Assembly: GCF_002013895.1 (NCBI RefSeq) | Contig: NZ_MAFQ01000016.1 | Span: 1 to 64,000 of the forward strand | DNA: 64,000 nt | DNA from: Mycobacteroides franklinii | GTDB lineage: Bacteria > Actinomycetota > Actinomycetes > Mycobacteriales > Mycobacteriaceae | Direction: 5' to 3' | Shown: piece by piece, positions 16,488 through 24,805 of the stretch | Layout of the letters: the number at the start of each line of letters is the position of its first letter | Position numbering within the stretch: the first letter of the stretch is position 1 | Notes under the pieces: generated by a model | The model's input: only the letters and a program-made list of their open reading frames with translations | Databases searched by the model: none | What the model was told of the DNA's origin: nothing | Position numbers and translations under genes: made by a program

Positions 16488-16783
16488 AAAGCCGCCCGGC
16501 GCGCGCCGTAATCTTCCTGATCCGTCTGTACCAGACCTGGATCTCACCCATGCGGCTGCCCAGTTGCCGGTTTATGCCGACATGTAGCCAGTACGCGGTC
16601 GAGGCGTTGAGCGTGCACGGACTGCTCCGCGGCGGTTGGCTGGCCACCATTCGGCTACTGAAGTGTGGACCATGGCACCACGGTGGATGGGACCCGATTC
16701 CCGAACGCCATACGAACCACGGGGACCGAGATAGTCGGGGCGAAGAGCACGTGAGCGTGCGAAGGAGCACAGCGGATGTTTGA
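16484..16783 (+). CDS. yidD: Membrane protein insertion efficiency factor YidD, 99 aa
   Basis: This short family has the conserved core IRLYQTWISP and CRFMPTCSQYAVEAL, followed by the GGWLATIRLLKCGPWHHGG motif. It is thought to assist YidC-dependent insertion. The start overlaps the rnpA stop (ATGA), and its 3' end overlaps the yidC start by 8 bp, consistent with coupled translation. Confidence 0.95.
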   Translation: MKSRPARAVIFLIRLYQTWISPMRLPSCRFMPTCSQYAVEALSVHGLLRGGWLATIRLLKCGPWHHGGWDPIPERHTNHGDRDSRGEEHVSVRRSTADV

Positions 16784-17861
16784 TTGGTTCAGCCTCGGGT
16801 TCATCTATTACCCGGTCTCGGGGATCATGTGGGTTTGGTACAAGCTGTTCGCGTACCTGCTGGGCCCCAAGAACTTCTTCGCCTGGGCACTGTCGGTGAT
16901 GTTCCTGGTGTTCACCCTGCGCGCGATTCTGTACAAGCCCTTCGTTCGGCAGATCCGGACCACCCGGCAGATGCAGGAGCTGCAGCCACAGATCAAGGCG
17001 CTGCAGAAGAAGTACAAGAACGATCGCCAGCGCATGGCGTTGGAAATGCAGAAGCTGCAGCGCGAACACGGCTTCAACCCGATCCTCGGCTGTCTGCCGA
17101 TGCTGGCGCAGATCCCGGTGTTCCTAGGCCTGTTCCATGTGCTGCGGTCCTTCAACCGAACTACCGGTGGTTTCGGCCAGGTGCATATGACGGTGGAGGC
17201 GAACCGCGCCACGGGGAACTACTTCTTCAGTGCGAACGACGTCGCCAACTTCCTGGACGCCAACCTGTTCGGCGCGCCCCTGGGTGCCACCATGGTTCAG
17301 ACCACAGGTCTGGACGCGTTCACCGAATTCAACAGACTGGCCGTGGCCGGTGTGTCCATTCCGCTGATGGTGATCGCGGGTATCGCCACCTACTTCAACA
17401 GCCGGGCATCCATAGCGCGTCAGAGCCCCGAGGCTCAAGCCAACCCGCAGACCCAGATCATGAACCGACTGGCGCTGTATGTGTTCCCGCTCGGCGTGGT
17501 CGTCGGTGGACCGTTCCTGCCGATCGCGATCATCCTGTACTGGGTGTCTAACAACATCTGGACGTTCGGGCAGCAGCACTACGTCTTCAACCACATCGCC
17601 AAGGAAGAAGAAGAGAAGAAGCAGGCGGACTTGGAGCGGCGAGCGGCCAACGCCCCGAAGCCGGGAGCCAAGCCGACTCGCAGTGGGAAGAACCAGCCCG
17701 CCAAACAGACAGACGACTCGGACAGCACCGAGGTCGTGGAGTCCGATGGCACGGACGAGGACACCGGGGGACAGGCTTCCCCGGACTCAACAAATGGATC
17801 AGGTACGACGAGCCGCACCCCGAAGCCGGGTGCGCGGCCCGATCGTCGCCGCAAGCGCTAA
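16776..17861 (+). CDS. yidC: Membrane protein insertase YidC, 361 aa
   Basis: This integral membrane insertase works alone or with SecYEG. Hydrophobic segments lie near residues 7-30, 37-58, 108-125, 185-208 and 232-262. The cytoplasmic hairpin between the second and third is rich in Lys, Arg and Gln. The C-terminus (about 270-361) is a charged, Pro/Thr/Lys-rich tail ending DRRRKR, which would contact ribosomes. The ATG at 16776 overlaps yidD. Confidence 0.95.
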   Translation: MFDWFSLGFIYYPVSGIMWVWYKLFAYLLGPKNFFAWALSVMFLVFTLRAILYKPFVRQIRTTRQMQELQPQIKALQKKYKNDRQRMALEMQKLQREHGFNPILGCLPMLAQIPVFLGLFHVLRSFNRTTGGFGQVHMTVEANRATGNYFFSANDVANFLDANLFGAPLGATMVQTTGLDAFTEFNRLAVAGVSIPLMVIAGIATYFNSRASIARQSPEAQANPQTQIMNRLALYVFPLGVVVGGPFLPIAIILYWVSNNIWTFGQQHYVFNHIAKEEEEKKQADLERRAANAPKPGAKPTRSGKNQPAKQTDDSDSTEVVESDGTDEDTGGQASPDSTNGSGTTSRTPKPGARPDRRRKR

Positions 17862-17903
17862 CCGCCCGCGATTCTGTACGGGCGTGACAGAGGGAGAAGA
17901 ACG

Positions 17904-18449
17904 ATGACCGATCTGGACACTCAAGCCGAAGAGACCACGGCCGAGACCGACGCCGCACCCGAGACCGAGCCGCGTACGGCCGATCTCGAAGAGCGTCTGG
18001 TGGCAGAGGGCGAGATCGCCGGCGACTACCTCGAGGAGCTCCTGGATCTCCTCGACTTCGACGGCGATATCGACCTGGACGTCGAGGGCGACCGGGCGAT
18101 CGTCAGCATCGACGGCGGCGGCGACCTGACGAAGCTCGTCGGCCGTAAGGGCGAGGTGCTCGATGCACTGCAGGAGCTGACCCGCCTCGCGGTTCAGCAG
18201 AAGTCCGGTGAGCGCAGCCGGCTGATGCTGGACATCGCCAACTGGCGGGGCCGTCGTCGCGACGAGCTCGCGGCGTTGGGTACCAAGATCGCCAAGCAGG
18301 TGCTGGAGTCCGGAGAGCGCGAGGAGCTCGCCCCGATGACTCCCTTCGAGCGCAAGATCGTGCACGACGCGGTCGCGGCCGTTGATGGCGTGCACAGCGA
18401 GAGCGAGGGCGTGGAGCCGTCGCGTCGCGTGGTCGTCCTGCACGACTGA
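17904..18449 (+). CDS. jag: KH/R3H RNA-binding protein (Jag/KhpB type), 181 aa
   Basis: The acidic N-terminus (about 1-45) is followed by a KH-II domain with GGDLTKLVGRKGEVLDALQ. A C-terminal R3H domain contains ERKIVHDAV, with Arg and His spaced by three. These proteins bind RNA together with a small KH partner and influence cell division and envelope growth. The gene is 42 bp after yidC, matching Rv3920c. Confidence 0.93.
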   Translation: MTDLDTQAEETTAETDAAPETEPRTADLEERLVAEGEIAGDYLEELLDLLDFDGDIDLDVEGDRAIVSIDGGGDLTKLVGRKGEVLDALQELTRLAVQQKSGERSRLMLDIANWRGRRRDELAALGTKIAKQVLESGEREELAPMTPFERKIVHDAVAAVDGVHSESEGVEPSRRVVVLHD

Positions 18450-18497
18450 CAACTCCAAATCTCATCCATGTAATTCTGTGGCCGCGCTCCGGGAGGA

Positions 18498-19211
18498 ATG
18501 TTTCACGTGAAACACGACGAGACCCTCCCGGTGCCGGAGGCCGCTGCCGAGGTGTTCGGTGAGCGGCTCTCGGTCGCGGTCGAGTACGTCGAGGCGCTTG
18601 CCACAATCGGTGTGGAGCGAGGTCTGATCGGACCCCGCGAAGCCGGCCGATTGTGGGAGCGCCACATCCTCAACAGCGCTGTCCTAGGCGAGCTACTGGA
18701 CGCCGGGGAGCGAGTCATTGATGTCGGGAGCGGCGCGGGGCTGCCGGGTATTCCCTTAGCCATCGCGCGCCCGGACGTCCATATCGTTCTCGTCGAGCCG
18801 ATGCTCCGTCGCACCGAGTTCCTTCGTGAAATGATTGAGCGGCTGGGGCTGGCCAACGTATCGGTGGTGAGGGGCCGGGCCGAGGAGCCCGGTGTCATCG
18901 CCGAGGTTGGTGGAGCGGACGCAGTGACGTCCCGGGCAGTCGCGGCACTGGACAAGATCGCCCGCTGGTCCCTTCCCTTGACGCGGATCGGCGGACGGAT
19001 GTTGGCGATCAAAGGTGATCGCGCTGACGAAGAAGTACAGCAGTACGGTAGTGCGCTGGGTCCGCTCGGCGCCGATGACGTGAGGGTGGTGCAGTGTGGC
19101 ACGCGGTACCTCGATTCGCCCACCACGGTGGTGGTCGCGCGGCGGAAAGAATGCGACGGAGACCGTCGGCGGGGAAGCTCCCGCGGCGGTTCGCGACGGC
19201 GGAGCCGATGA
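18498..19211 (+). CDS. rsmG: 16S rRNA (guanine(527)-N7)-methyltransferase RsmG (GidB), 237 aa
   Basis: This SAM-dependent enzyme modifies G527 of 16S rRNA; loss gives low-level streptomycin resistance in mycobacteria. Motifs are ERHILNSAVLGEL, the SAM loop VIDVGSGAGLPGIPLAI, and VTSRAVAALDKI. The first codons (MFHVKH) are written by a perfect parS sequence, so the N-terminus is constrained by DNA function. The C-terminal 20 residues are Arg/Ser-rich. GGGAGG precedes the ATG. Confidence 0.95.
   Translation: MFHVKHDETLPVPEAAAEVFGERLSVAVEYVEALATIGVERGLIGPREAGRLWERHILNSAVLGELLDAGERVIDVGSGAGLPGIPLAIARPDVHIVLVEPMLRRTEFLREMIERLGLANVSVVRGRAEEPGVIAEVGGADAVTSRAVAALDKIARWSLPLTRIGGRMLAIKGDRADEEVQQYGSALGPLGADDVRVVQCGTRYLDSPTTVVVARRKECDGDRRRGSSRGGSRRRSR
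18499..18514. promoter_or_regulatory. parS centromere site 1 (perfect)
   Basis: TGTTTCACGTGAAACA is a perfect 16-bp palindrome identical to the bacterial parS consensus. It covers codons 1-6 of rsmG, about 4.6 kb from oriC. It should be the nucleation site for ParB encoded at 20243. Confidence 0.97.
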
Positions 19212-19233
19212 GCATCCGATCAAGGAGACGACA

Positions 19234-20178
19234 GTGAGAAGCGACGATGTTTCACGTGAAACCGGCGCGGCGAGTGACGGCCACCGGTCGTCGACGGACT
19301 TCGTGGAGTCAGAGACTCCGATCGGCGCGGCGGCTCAGCGCGCGACCCAACTGAAGCAGGGGTCGGTCCGACTCCCCAAGCCAGCGCATCGTCGGATGCT
19401 GACGATTGCCAACCAGAAGGGTGGCGTCGGCAAGACCACGACCGCCGTGAATCTGGCGGCGGCGATGGCGATGCAGGGGCTCAACGTTCTGGTGATCGAC
19501 CTCGATCCGCAGGGCAACGCAAGCACTGCGCTGGGTGCCGATCACCGGGCGGGCACCCCGTCGTCGTATGAGGTACTTCTCGGTGAGATCCCGATCAAGG
19601 ACGCGATTCAGTCCAGCCCGCAGAGCGAGCATCTGTTCTGTGTCCCCGCGACGATCGATCTCGCCGGTGCCGAGATCGAGTTGGTCTCGATGGTCGCCCG
19701 GGAAGGACGGCTGCGCTCGGCGATCGCCGGGCTGCCGGCCGACGCCTTCGATTTCGTCTTCATTGATTGCCCACCGTCGCTAGGTCTGCTGACGGTCAAC
19801 GCGCTCGTCGCCGCCAACGAAGTACTGATCCCCATCCAATGCGAGTACTACGCACTGGAGGGAGTGGGGCAGTTGCTACGCAACATCGAGCTCGTCCAGG
19901 CTCACCTGAATCCCGCCCTGCATGTGTCGACGATTCTGCTGACCATGTACGACGGCAGGACCAAGCTCGCCGATCAGGTGGCGGATGAGGTGCGTAGCCA
20001 CTTCGGCCCGAAGGTGCTGGGCTCGGTCATCCCGCGCAGCGTCAAGGTCTCCGAAGCGCCCGGATACGGGACCAGCGTCCTGGAGTACGACCCGGGTTCA
20101 CGTGGCGCGCTGAGCTATCTGGATGCTGCCCGCGAACTTGCGCAGCGGCCAAGCCCGTCGGCGAGTGATCCGCAATGA
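19234..20178 (+). CDS. parA: Chromosome partitioning ATPase ParA (Soj), 314 aa
   Basis: This Walker-type ATPase moves the ParB-parS complex during origin segregation. The deviant Walker A motif is QKGGVGKTTTAVNLAAA, followed by VIDLDPQGNAST and DFVFIDCPPSLGLL. A variable N-terminal extension of about 65 residues precedes the core, and its codons for DVSRET contain the second parS. GTG 19234 with AAGGAGA just upstream is preferred; the frame is open back into rsmG. Confidence 0.95.
   Translation: MRSDDVSRETGAASDGHRSSTDFVESETPIGAAAQRATQLKQGSVRLPKPAHRRMLTIANQKGGVGKTTTAVNLAAAMAMQGLNVLVIDLDPQGNASTALGADHRAGTPSSYEVLLGEIPIKDAIQSSPQSEHLFCVPATIDLAGAEIELVSMVAREGRLRSAIAGLPADAFDFVFIDCPPSLGLLTVNALVAANEVLIPIQCEYYALEGVGQLLRNIELVQAHLNPALHVSTILLTMYDGRTKLADQVADEVRSHFGPKVLGSVIPRSVKVSEAPGYGTSVLEYDPGSRGALSYLDAARELAQRPSPSASDPQ
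19248..19263. promoter_or_regulatory. parS centromere site 2 (15/16)
   Basis: TGTTTCACGTGAAACC matches parS at 15 of 16 positions. It lies in codons 5-11 of parA, 734 bp after site 1. The encoded SRET is also found in other mycobacterial ParA N-termini, suggesting conservation for the DNA site. Confidence 0.93.
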
Positions 20179-20242
20179 GCCGGGTGCGCTGCGGGAAAAT
20201 GATCACGTGTGCCGAGCGGATGCGAAAAGGGAGAAGTAACCG

Positions 20243-21232
20243 ATGAGTCAGTCGCCACCATCACGGCGTAAGGGCGGCCTCGGCCGGGGGCTGGCATCGC
20301 TCATTCCGACCGCTCCAGTCGACGGCTCGGCCGCACCCTCGGGCCCACGTTTGGGTGACGCGGCGGCAGATGTCGTCATCGGTGGCGGCCCCGCGGCCGC
20401 GGCGGTGGCCGCACCGTCCGCTGATATCGGCGCGGTGTATCGCGAGATCCCGGTGACCGCCATTAAGCCGAACCCCAAGCAGCCGCGCCAGGTGTTCGAT
20501 GAAGAGGCACTTGCCGAGCTGGTTCATTCGATCCGTGAGTTCGGTGTGATGCAGCCGATCGTGGTGCGGATGGTGGACGGCGGCGACTATCAGCTCGTCA
20601 TGGGGGAGCGGCGTTGGCGCGCCACTCAGGAGGCGGGCCTCGAAACCATCCCGGCGATCGTGCGGGAGACGGCGGACGACAACCTGCTTCGCGATGCGCT
20701 GCTGGAGAACATCCATCGGGCGCAGCTGAATCCTCTGGAAGAGGCGGCCGCCTACCAACAGCTTCTCGACGAGTTCGACGTCACCCACGAGGAACTGGCT
20801 ACCCGCATCGGCCGGTCGCGACCGGTGATCTCCAACATGATCCGACTGCTGCGGCTCCCCATCGCCGTGCAGCGCCGAGTCGCGGCGGGCGTGCTGTCGG
20901 CTGGCCATGCGCGCGCCCTGCTCGCTCTCGAGGGCGGAGCCGGCGCACAGGAAGAGTTGGCCGCACGGATCGTCGCCGAGGGGATGTCGGTGCGTGCTGC
21001 TGAGGAGGCAGTGACCCTCGCTAACCGCAGTGACGCCCCGAAGCCGGCGCCGCGGCGCAAGCCGATCCAGATGCCCGGTCTGCAGGATGTCGCCGAGCGG
21101 CTGTCGGGCACCTTCGATACCCGCGTGACGGTGAGCCTCGGCAAGCGTAAGGGCAAGATCGTTGTCGAGTTCGGCTCGGTCGACGATTTGCAGCGAATTG
21201 TCGATTTGATGTCCGGCGAGGCAACGTCCTAG
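20243..21232 (+). CDS. parB: Chromosome partitioning protein ParB (Spo0J), 329 aa
   Basis: ParB is a CTP-dependent parS-binding clamp. An N-terminal ParA-contacting segment (RRKGGLGRGLASLIP) precedes an Ala-rich linker. The N-engagement domain has IKPNPKQPRQVFDEEAL and the CTP-binding GERRWRATQEAGL and ENIHRAQLNPLEEA motifs. A helix-turn-helix follows (GRSRPVISNMIRLLRLP). A C-terminal dimerisation part is rich in basic residues and ends VDDLQRIVDLMSGEATS. It lies 64 bp after parA. Confidence 0.96.
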   Translation: MSQSPPSRRKGGLGRGLASLIPTAPVDGSAAPSGPRLGDAAADVVIGGGPAAAAVAAPSADIGAVYREIPVTAIKPNPKQPRQVFDEEALAELVHSIREFGVMQPIVVRMVDGGDYQLVMGERRWRATQEAGLETIPAIVRETADDNLLRDALLENIHRAQLNPLEEAAAYQQLLDEFDVTHEELATRIGRSRPVISNMIRLLRLPIAVQRRVAAGVLSAGHARALLALEGGAGAQEELAARIVAEGMSVRAAEEAVTLANRSDAPKPAPRRKPIQMPGLQDVAERLSGTFDTRVTVSLGKRKGKIVVEFGSVDDLQRIVDLMSGEATS

Positions 21233-21246
21233 CCCACAGGGGAGAA

Positions 21247-21261
21247 ACGTCACTGTGACGT
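21247..21261. repeat. 15-bp palindrome downstream of parB
   Basis: ACGTCACTGTGACGT is a perfect inverted repeat of 7-bp arms around a central T, 14 bp after the parB stop. The flank reads GACGTGAAAC, one half of a parS-like site. It could be a protein-binding site or short hairpin. No function can be shown from sequence. Confidence 0.45.
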
Positions 21262-21486
21262 GAAACCCGACGAAATCGTTCGTCGCCATGAAAGCAGTTG
21301 GTAACTAAGCACTTTCGGTTCCGCGAGGCAAGCGTCGGTGCGGTTGTGGTGACGACGGCGGTTTCGAGGGATCGTGACCCAGCTGCCGGGTGCCAAACCA
21401 GAAATTTCGCATATCCTTGAAGGGTTGCCGGACGCATGAGGCGTGCCGCGCACCATGTTGACCTGACGTGGAGGCGTACTAGACCA

Positions 21487-22203
21487 GTGTCGGCTCGGAT
21501 CGTTCCTTTGCGGCTCGATGGTTTCGAGCAGTTGCCCAAGCATGCCCGGCGGTGTGTCTTCTGGGAAGTGGACCCTGCCACCGTCGGTGATAGTCAGCAC
21601 CTGTCGGATCCCGAATTCGAGAAGGAAGCGTGGCTGTCGATGGTCATGCTCGAGTGGGGGTCATGCGGTCAGGTGGCGGTGACCGGTCCACAGTCTCGGC
21701 CGACCACCGCGGGGTACGCGTTGTATGCGCCGCCCGGGGTGGTACCGCGCGCGCGACTGTTCCCGACGGGACCGGTGAGCGCCGACGCGATTCTGTTGAC
21801 CTCGCTCGGGGTAGAGCCGGGTCATGAGTCAGACGGCCTGCCGCACAGCATCGTCGCCAATGTGGTCGCCGAGTTGGTACGTCGCGGTGTGCGTGCGCTG
21901 GAGGCCTTCGGTCGGACCAGCGAGGCGCTGGAAATGTGTGAGGGGTCGTTGGCGAGGAATTCCGAAGCGGCTGACGTATTGGGGGAGTGCACGATCGAGC
22001 AGTGCATGATCGACGTGAATTTCTTGAAGGATGTTGGCTTCACGGTCGTTGCGCCGCATCAGCATTTCCCTCGACTGCGGTTGGAGCTTGATAGCGGGCT
22101 CGGATGGAAGGCAGAGGTCGAGGCCGCCTTGGAGCGACTCCTGGAATCCGTGCAGATTCCACAGCCGGCCGGGGCCGGTCCGGTGGTGGGCGCCGCGTTC
22201 TAG
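21487..22203 (+). CDS. GNAT-like acetyltransferase-fold protein (Rv3916c-like), 238 aa
   Basis: The C-terminal part has a GNAT-like order: a strand with ILLTSLGVEP, a helix VANVVAELVRRGV, and a terminal FLKDVGFTVVAPHQHFPRLRLEL. The gene lies between parB and the cwlM block, the same place as Rv3916c. The substrate is unknown. GTG 21487 with TGGAGG about 12 bp upstream is preferred over an ATG at 21436, which would add 17 Arg-rich residues. Confidence 0.7.
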   Translation: MSARIVPLRLDGFEQLPKHARRCVFWEVDPATVGDSQHLSDPEFEKEAWLSMVMLEWGSCGQVAVTGPQSRPTTAGYALYAPPGVVPRARLFPTGPVSADAILLTSLGVEPGHESDGLPHSIVANVVAELVRRGVRALEAFGRTSEALEMCEGSLARNSEAADVLGECTIEQCMIDVNFLKDVGFTVVAPHQHFPRLRLELDSGLGWKAEVEAALERLLESVQIPQPAGAGPVVGAAF

Positions 22204-22228
22204 AGGTGGGACAACGGGATTGGTGTGC

Positions 22229-23200
22229 TTATGCCATCGCCAGCGAGCCGTCCCAGGCAAATCCGCTACCGCTGCGGCGGACACCCAGCGGACGATGTGC
22301 CGGAAAATGGGCGGTGAGGAGCTTCAGGTTTTCGTTGGCGCAGCGCTCGAGCAGGGCGCGACGGGTAGCGGTGGCAGCGACGGGATCCGCGTCGGCATAG
22401 AAGGGTAGTTCCGGAAACTGCGCCTGCATGGGGTGGTGGAGCGCATCACCGGCGATGATCACGCCGGTGTCCGGTGTGCTGACCTCGATAGCGATATGTC
22501 CTGGTGTGTGCCCGGTCGCGTCGAGCGCGCTGATGCGCGTGGCGCGGTGGGAGTGGAGAAGCTGCCCGGGTTCGAGGAATTCGTGTGACGCGTATTCCAG
22601 GACCGGCAGAATGCTGTCTTGGTAGACCCAGCCCCCGTTATCTTGCCATTGCTCAATGGGGGCCGATTCCCACTGGGCCCGAATGTAATTGAGCTCGGTG
22701 GAGTGGAAGAGATACCGGGCGTTGGCGAAGGTCGGTTGCCATGTGCCATCGGTCAGACGGGTGTTCCATCCGCAGTGGTCCAGATGGAGATGAGTGTTGA
22801 CGACGATGTCGACGTCGTCGGGGGCGTACCCGGCTTGTTTGAGCCGAGTCAGGTAGTCGGTGTCGAGCATGTGCAGGTCGGGAAACAGCGGCCGGTTCTT
22901 GTGGTTGCCCGAGCAGGTATCGACGACCACCACCGTGCCACCGAGCTCGATGACGTAGTTGTGTATCGCGAAGATGAGCTCAGCACCGTCTTCGGAAACG
23001 GCGGACGGCGTGTACGTAGCTTGGGCCACCGCGAGCTGCTCATCGGTGAGAGCCGGATACCAGTGGCGTGGCGTGATGGGCCACACGTCCAGTTCGGTGA
23101 GCTGAGTGATGGTCGCTTCGCCGATGGTGAAAGTGTTCACAGCGGCCAAAAACGTCGAGCCCAGGGGGTGTATTCCCTTTAGGGGGCGATTCCCCGACAT
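22229..23200 (-). CDS. Metallo-beta-lactamase fold hydrolase, 323 aa
   Basis: Metal-binding motifs are clear: THLHLDHCGWN (HxHxDH), a later His region (GHTPGHIAIEV), Asp in IAGDALHHP and His in LTAHFPAHRP. The layout resembles quorum-lactonase-like or AttM-like members, which open lactones or hydrolyse esters and thioesters. The true substrate is unknown. The ATG at 23200 overlaps the end of the TetR gene by 22 bp, so both are probably one transcript. It is convergent with the GNAT-like gene (25-bp gap). Confidence 0.8.
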   Translation of the reverse strand: MSGNRPLKGIHPLGSTFLAAVNTFTIGEATITQLTELDVWPITPRHWYPALTDEQLAVAQATYTPSAVSEDGAELIFAIHNYVIELGGTVVVVDTCSGNHKNRPLFPDLHMLDTDYLTRLKQAGYAPDDVDIVVNTHLHLDHCGWNTRLTDGTWQPTFANARYLFHSTELNYIRAQWESAPIEQWQDNGGWVYQDSILPVLEYASHEFLEPGQLLHSHRATRISALDATGHTPGHIAIEVSTPDTGVIIAGDALHHPMQAQFPELPFYADADPVAATATRRALLERCANENLKLLTAHFPAHRPLGVRRSGSGFAWDGSLAMA

Positions 23201-23820
23201 ACGAGATCGGCGGTGGCGCGGACCCGGGCCGCCAGAATGTCCTGATCGGGTTCGTGTCCGTAGCGTGCCAGGATGCCCAACGGAATGCCGGCCACCGAAT
23301 CGGCAACGGCCTCGATATCGATATCCGCTCGGACGTAGCCGGATTGGATGCCGTCGCGTAGTAGACCGGCGAGAACCGAAGCGCCAGCATCGAATACACC
23401 GCAGAACTGGGCCGTCATCTCCGCATCCACGGCGGCACCCTGTTGCAGCAACAGGCGTGAGAGCCGAGGGTCGTCGACCACCAATCCGATGTAGGCGAGA
23501 CCGAGATTGACTGCAAAATCATGGAATTCGTCTAGGGATGTGATGTGGCCCGGCAATGTGCGGCTGAGTGTCTCGATGGTGCGTTGTGTCGCGTGCTGCA
23601 CTACGTGTTCGAGGATGTCGCGCTTGTTGGTGAAGTATCGATAGAACATCGAGTGACCGGTGCCGAGCCGCTCTGCGATATGTGCAATCGATGTCTGGTG
23701 ATAGCCCCGCTCAGAGAACTCAGCGAGGGCGGCGTCAACGACCTCTTCTTTGACAAGCTCACTGCGCCGAGCCCGCTGCCGATCCACCATCCGGATCGGC
23801 GGTTCCGAGGGGTCCTCCAT
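23179..23820 (-). CDS. TetR/AcrR-family transcriptional regulator, 213 aa
   Basis: The N-terminal DNA-binding domain is typical: VVDAALAEFSERGYHQTSIAHIAERLGTG, then HSMFYRYFTNKRDIL (quoted in parts). The remainder is the helical ligand-binding domain. ATG 23820 is preferred; the frame stays open to a TTG at 23859. It is divergent from the membrane protein-P450-ferredoxin operon and cotranscribed with the metallo-hydrolase. It is the likely local regulator of both sides. Confidence 0.88.
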   Translation of the reverse strand: MEDPSEPPIRMVDRQRARRSELVKEEVVDAALAEFSERGYHQTSIAHIAERLGTGHSMFYRYFTNKRDILEHVVQHATQRTIETLSRTLPGHITSLDEFHDFAVNLGLAYIGLVVDDPRLSRLLLQQGAAVDAEMTAQFCGVFDAGASVLAGLLRDGIQSGYVRADIDIEAVADSVAGIPLGILARYGHEPDQDILAARVRATADLVCRGIAP

Positions 23821-23893
23821 GCGGCTGAGAATAGTCGACACGGGCGCCGGCGATGACAAGCGTCGCTTAACGGAATGGTTTGTCTCGAAATGA

Positions 23894-23926
23894 TTGACTT
23901 ATTCTCAAACTAGACATTAGTGTCCG
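23894..23926 (+). promoter_or_regulatory. Candidate promoter and TetR operator in the divergent gap
   Basis: A -35-like TTGACT (23894-23899) stands 18 bp before a TAGTGT (23918-23923). The latter overlaps the partial palindrome GACATTAGTGTC (23913-23924). It lies between the divergent TetR and membrane-protein genes. An operator overlapping the -10 is a usual TetR arrangement. The assignment is by eye. Confidence 0.4.
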
Positions 23927-23962
23927 AGTAGACCGTCAAACGACGGTGAAAGGACACGGGTG

Positions 23963-24805
23963 ATGACACGGTTGAGCGCAGGAGCGGAGTGGGGTCTACC
24001 ACCGGTGATTCACGGGGAGTCCTGGTGGGCATGGACCGTGGTCGCGGTACTTGTTGCCTGCCTGGCGATTTCGCTCGTATGGGTGGGTTGGATGACGGCC
24101 CGCAAGCACGAAGACGCGCTGATGTATTGGCTCATCATGCTCAGCGGCGTGACGATCCTGCCGTATTTCGTTGAACCGTGGCTCGATGTCATCGGCGCCA
24201 CCACGTACATGACCAATGCCCTGCCTTACGTCACCATCGCCGAACGGCCGTTGCCGATATTCGTGCCCCTGGTGTGGGTGGGTACCGCGCCGACAGCGCT
24301 GATTGTGTACGAAATGATCAAGAAGGGTTGGGCTGCTTGGACGCTCATCGTCTTCGCATTGGTATTCGGGATTGCCGAATGCATAGGTGAAATGGTCAAC
24401 AGTCACTTCGGCTTGATGAAGTACTACAGCAACAACGCGCTGGTCTTCGGGGTGCCGTTGCCGAGCCTGGTGCAAAACGGCGGATTCCTGGTGATGATCG
24501 CGTGGGTACTGGCCGTGATACGTCCGCATATGCGCGGATATCGTTGGGCTGCAGTCCTATTCGTCGCTCCCGGTGCGTATCTGGCGTACACCATCATGTG
24601 TACGCTGCCGAACTACTTTGCGATTCACCTGGGGCTCGCGCCGGTGCCGGCCTGGGTTCTGGCAGCCCTATCCACGGGCCTGAACCTACTGGCCGTCTGT
24701 ATCGTCGCGTGTTCACCGACGTGTCAGCGATACCGCGACGAGGTGGGAGCGAAGGTACTGGGTCCGGTGCGGATCGCCGCCCGACAGCCGGTGACCGCAG
24801 CATGA
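23963..24805 (+). CDS. Polytopic membrane protein of unknown function, about 280 aa
   Basis: About seven hydrophobic segments are visible (WWAWTVVAVLVACLAISLVW, then near residues 55-75, 92-112, 120-142, 165-185, 198-220 and 230-252). Between segments 2 and 3 lies PYFVEPWLDVIGATTYMTN. I do not recognise a family with confidence; AveC-like spirocyclase relatives are one weak possibility. The stop overlaps the P450 start (ATGA), so the two are translationally coupled. This suggests a role with the P450 in modifying or moving a hydrophobic molecule. Adjacent ATG codons at 23960 and 23963 are both possible starts. Confidence 0.65.
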   Translation: MTRLSAGAEWGLPPVIHGESWWAWTVVAVLVACLAISLVWVGWMTARKHEDALMYWLIMLSGVTILPYFVEPWLDVIGATTYMTNALPYVTIAERPLPIFVPLVWVGTAPTALIVYEMIKKGWAAWTLIVFALVFGIAECIGEMVNSHFGLMKYYSNNALVFGVPLPSLVQNGGFLVMIAWVLAVIRPHMRGYRWAAVLFVAPGAYLAYTIMCTLPNYFAIHLGLAPVPAWVLAALSTGLNLLAVCIVACSPTCQRYRDEVGAKVLGPVRIAARQPVTAA

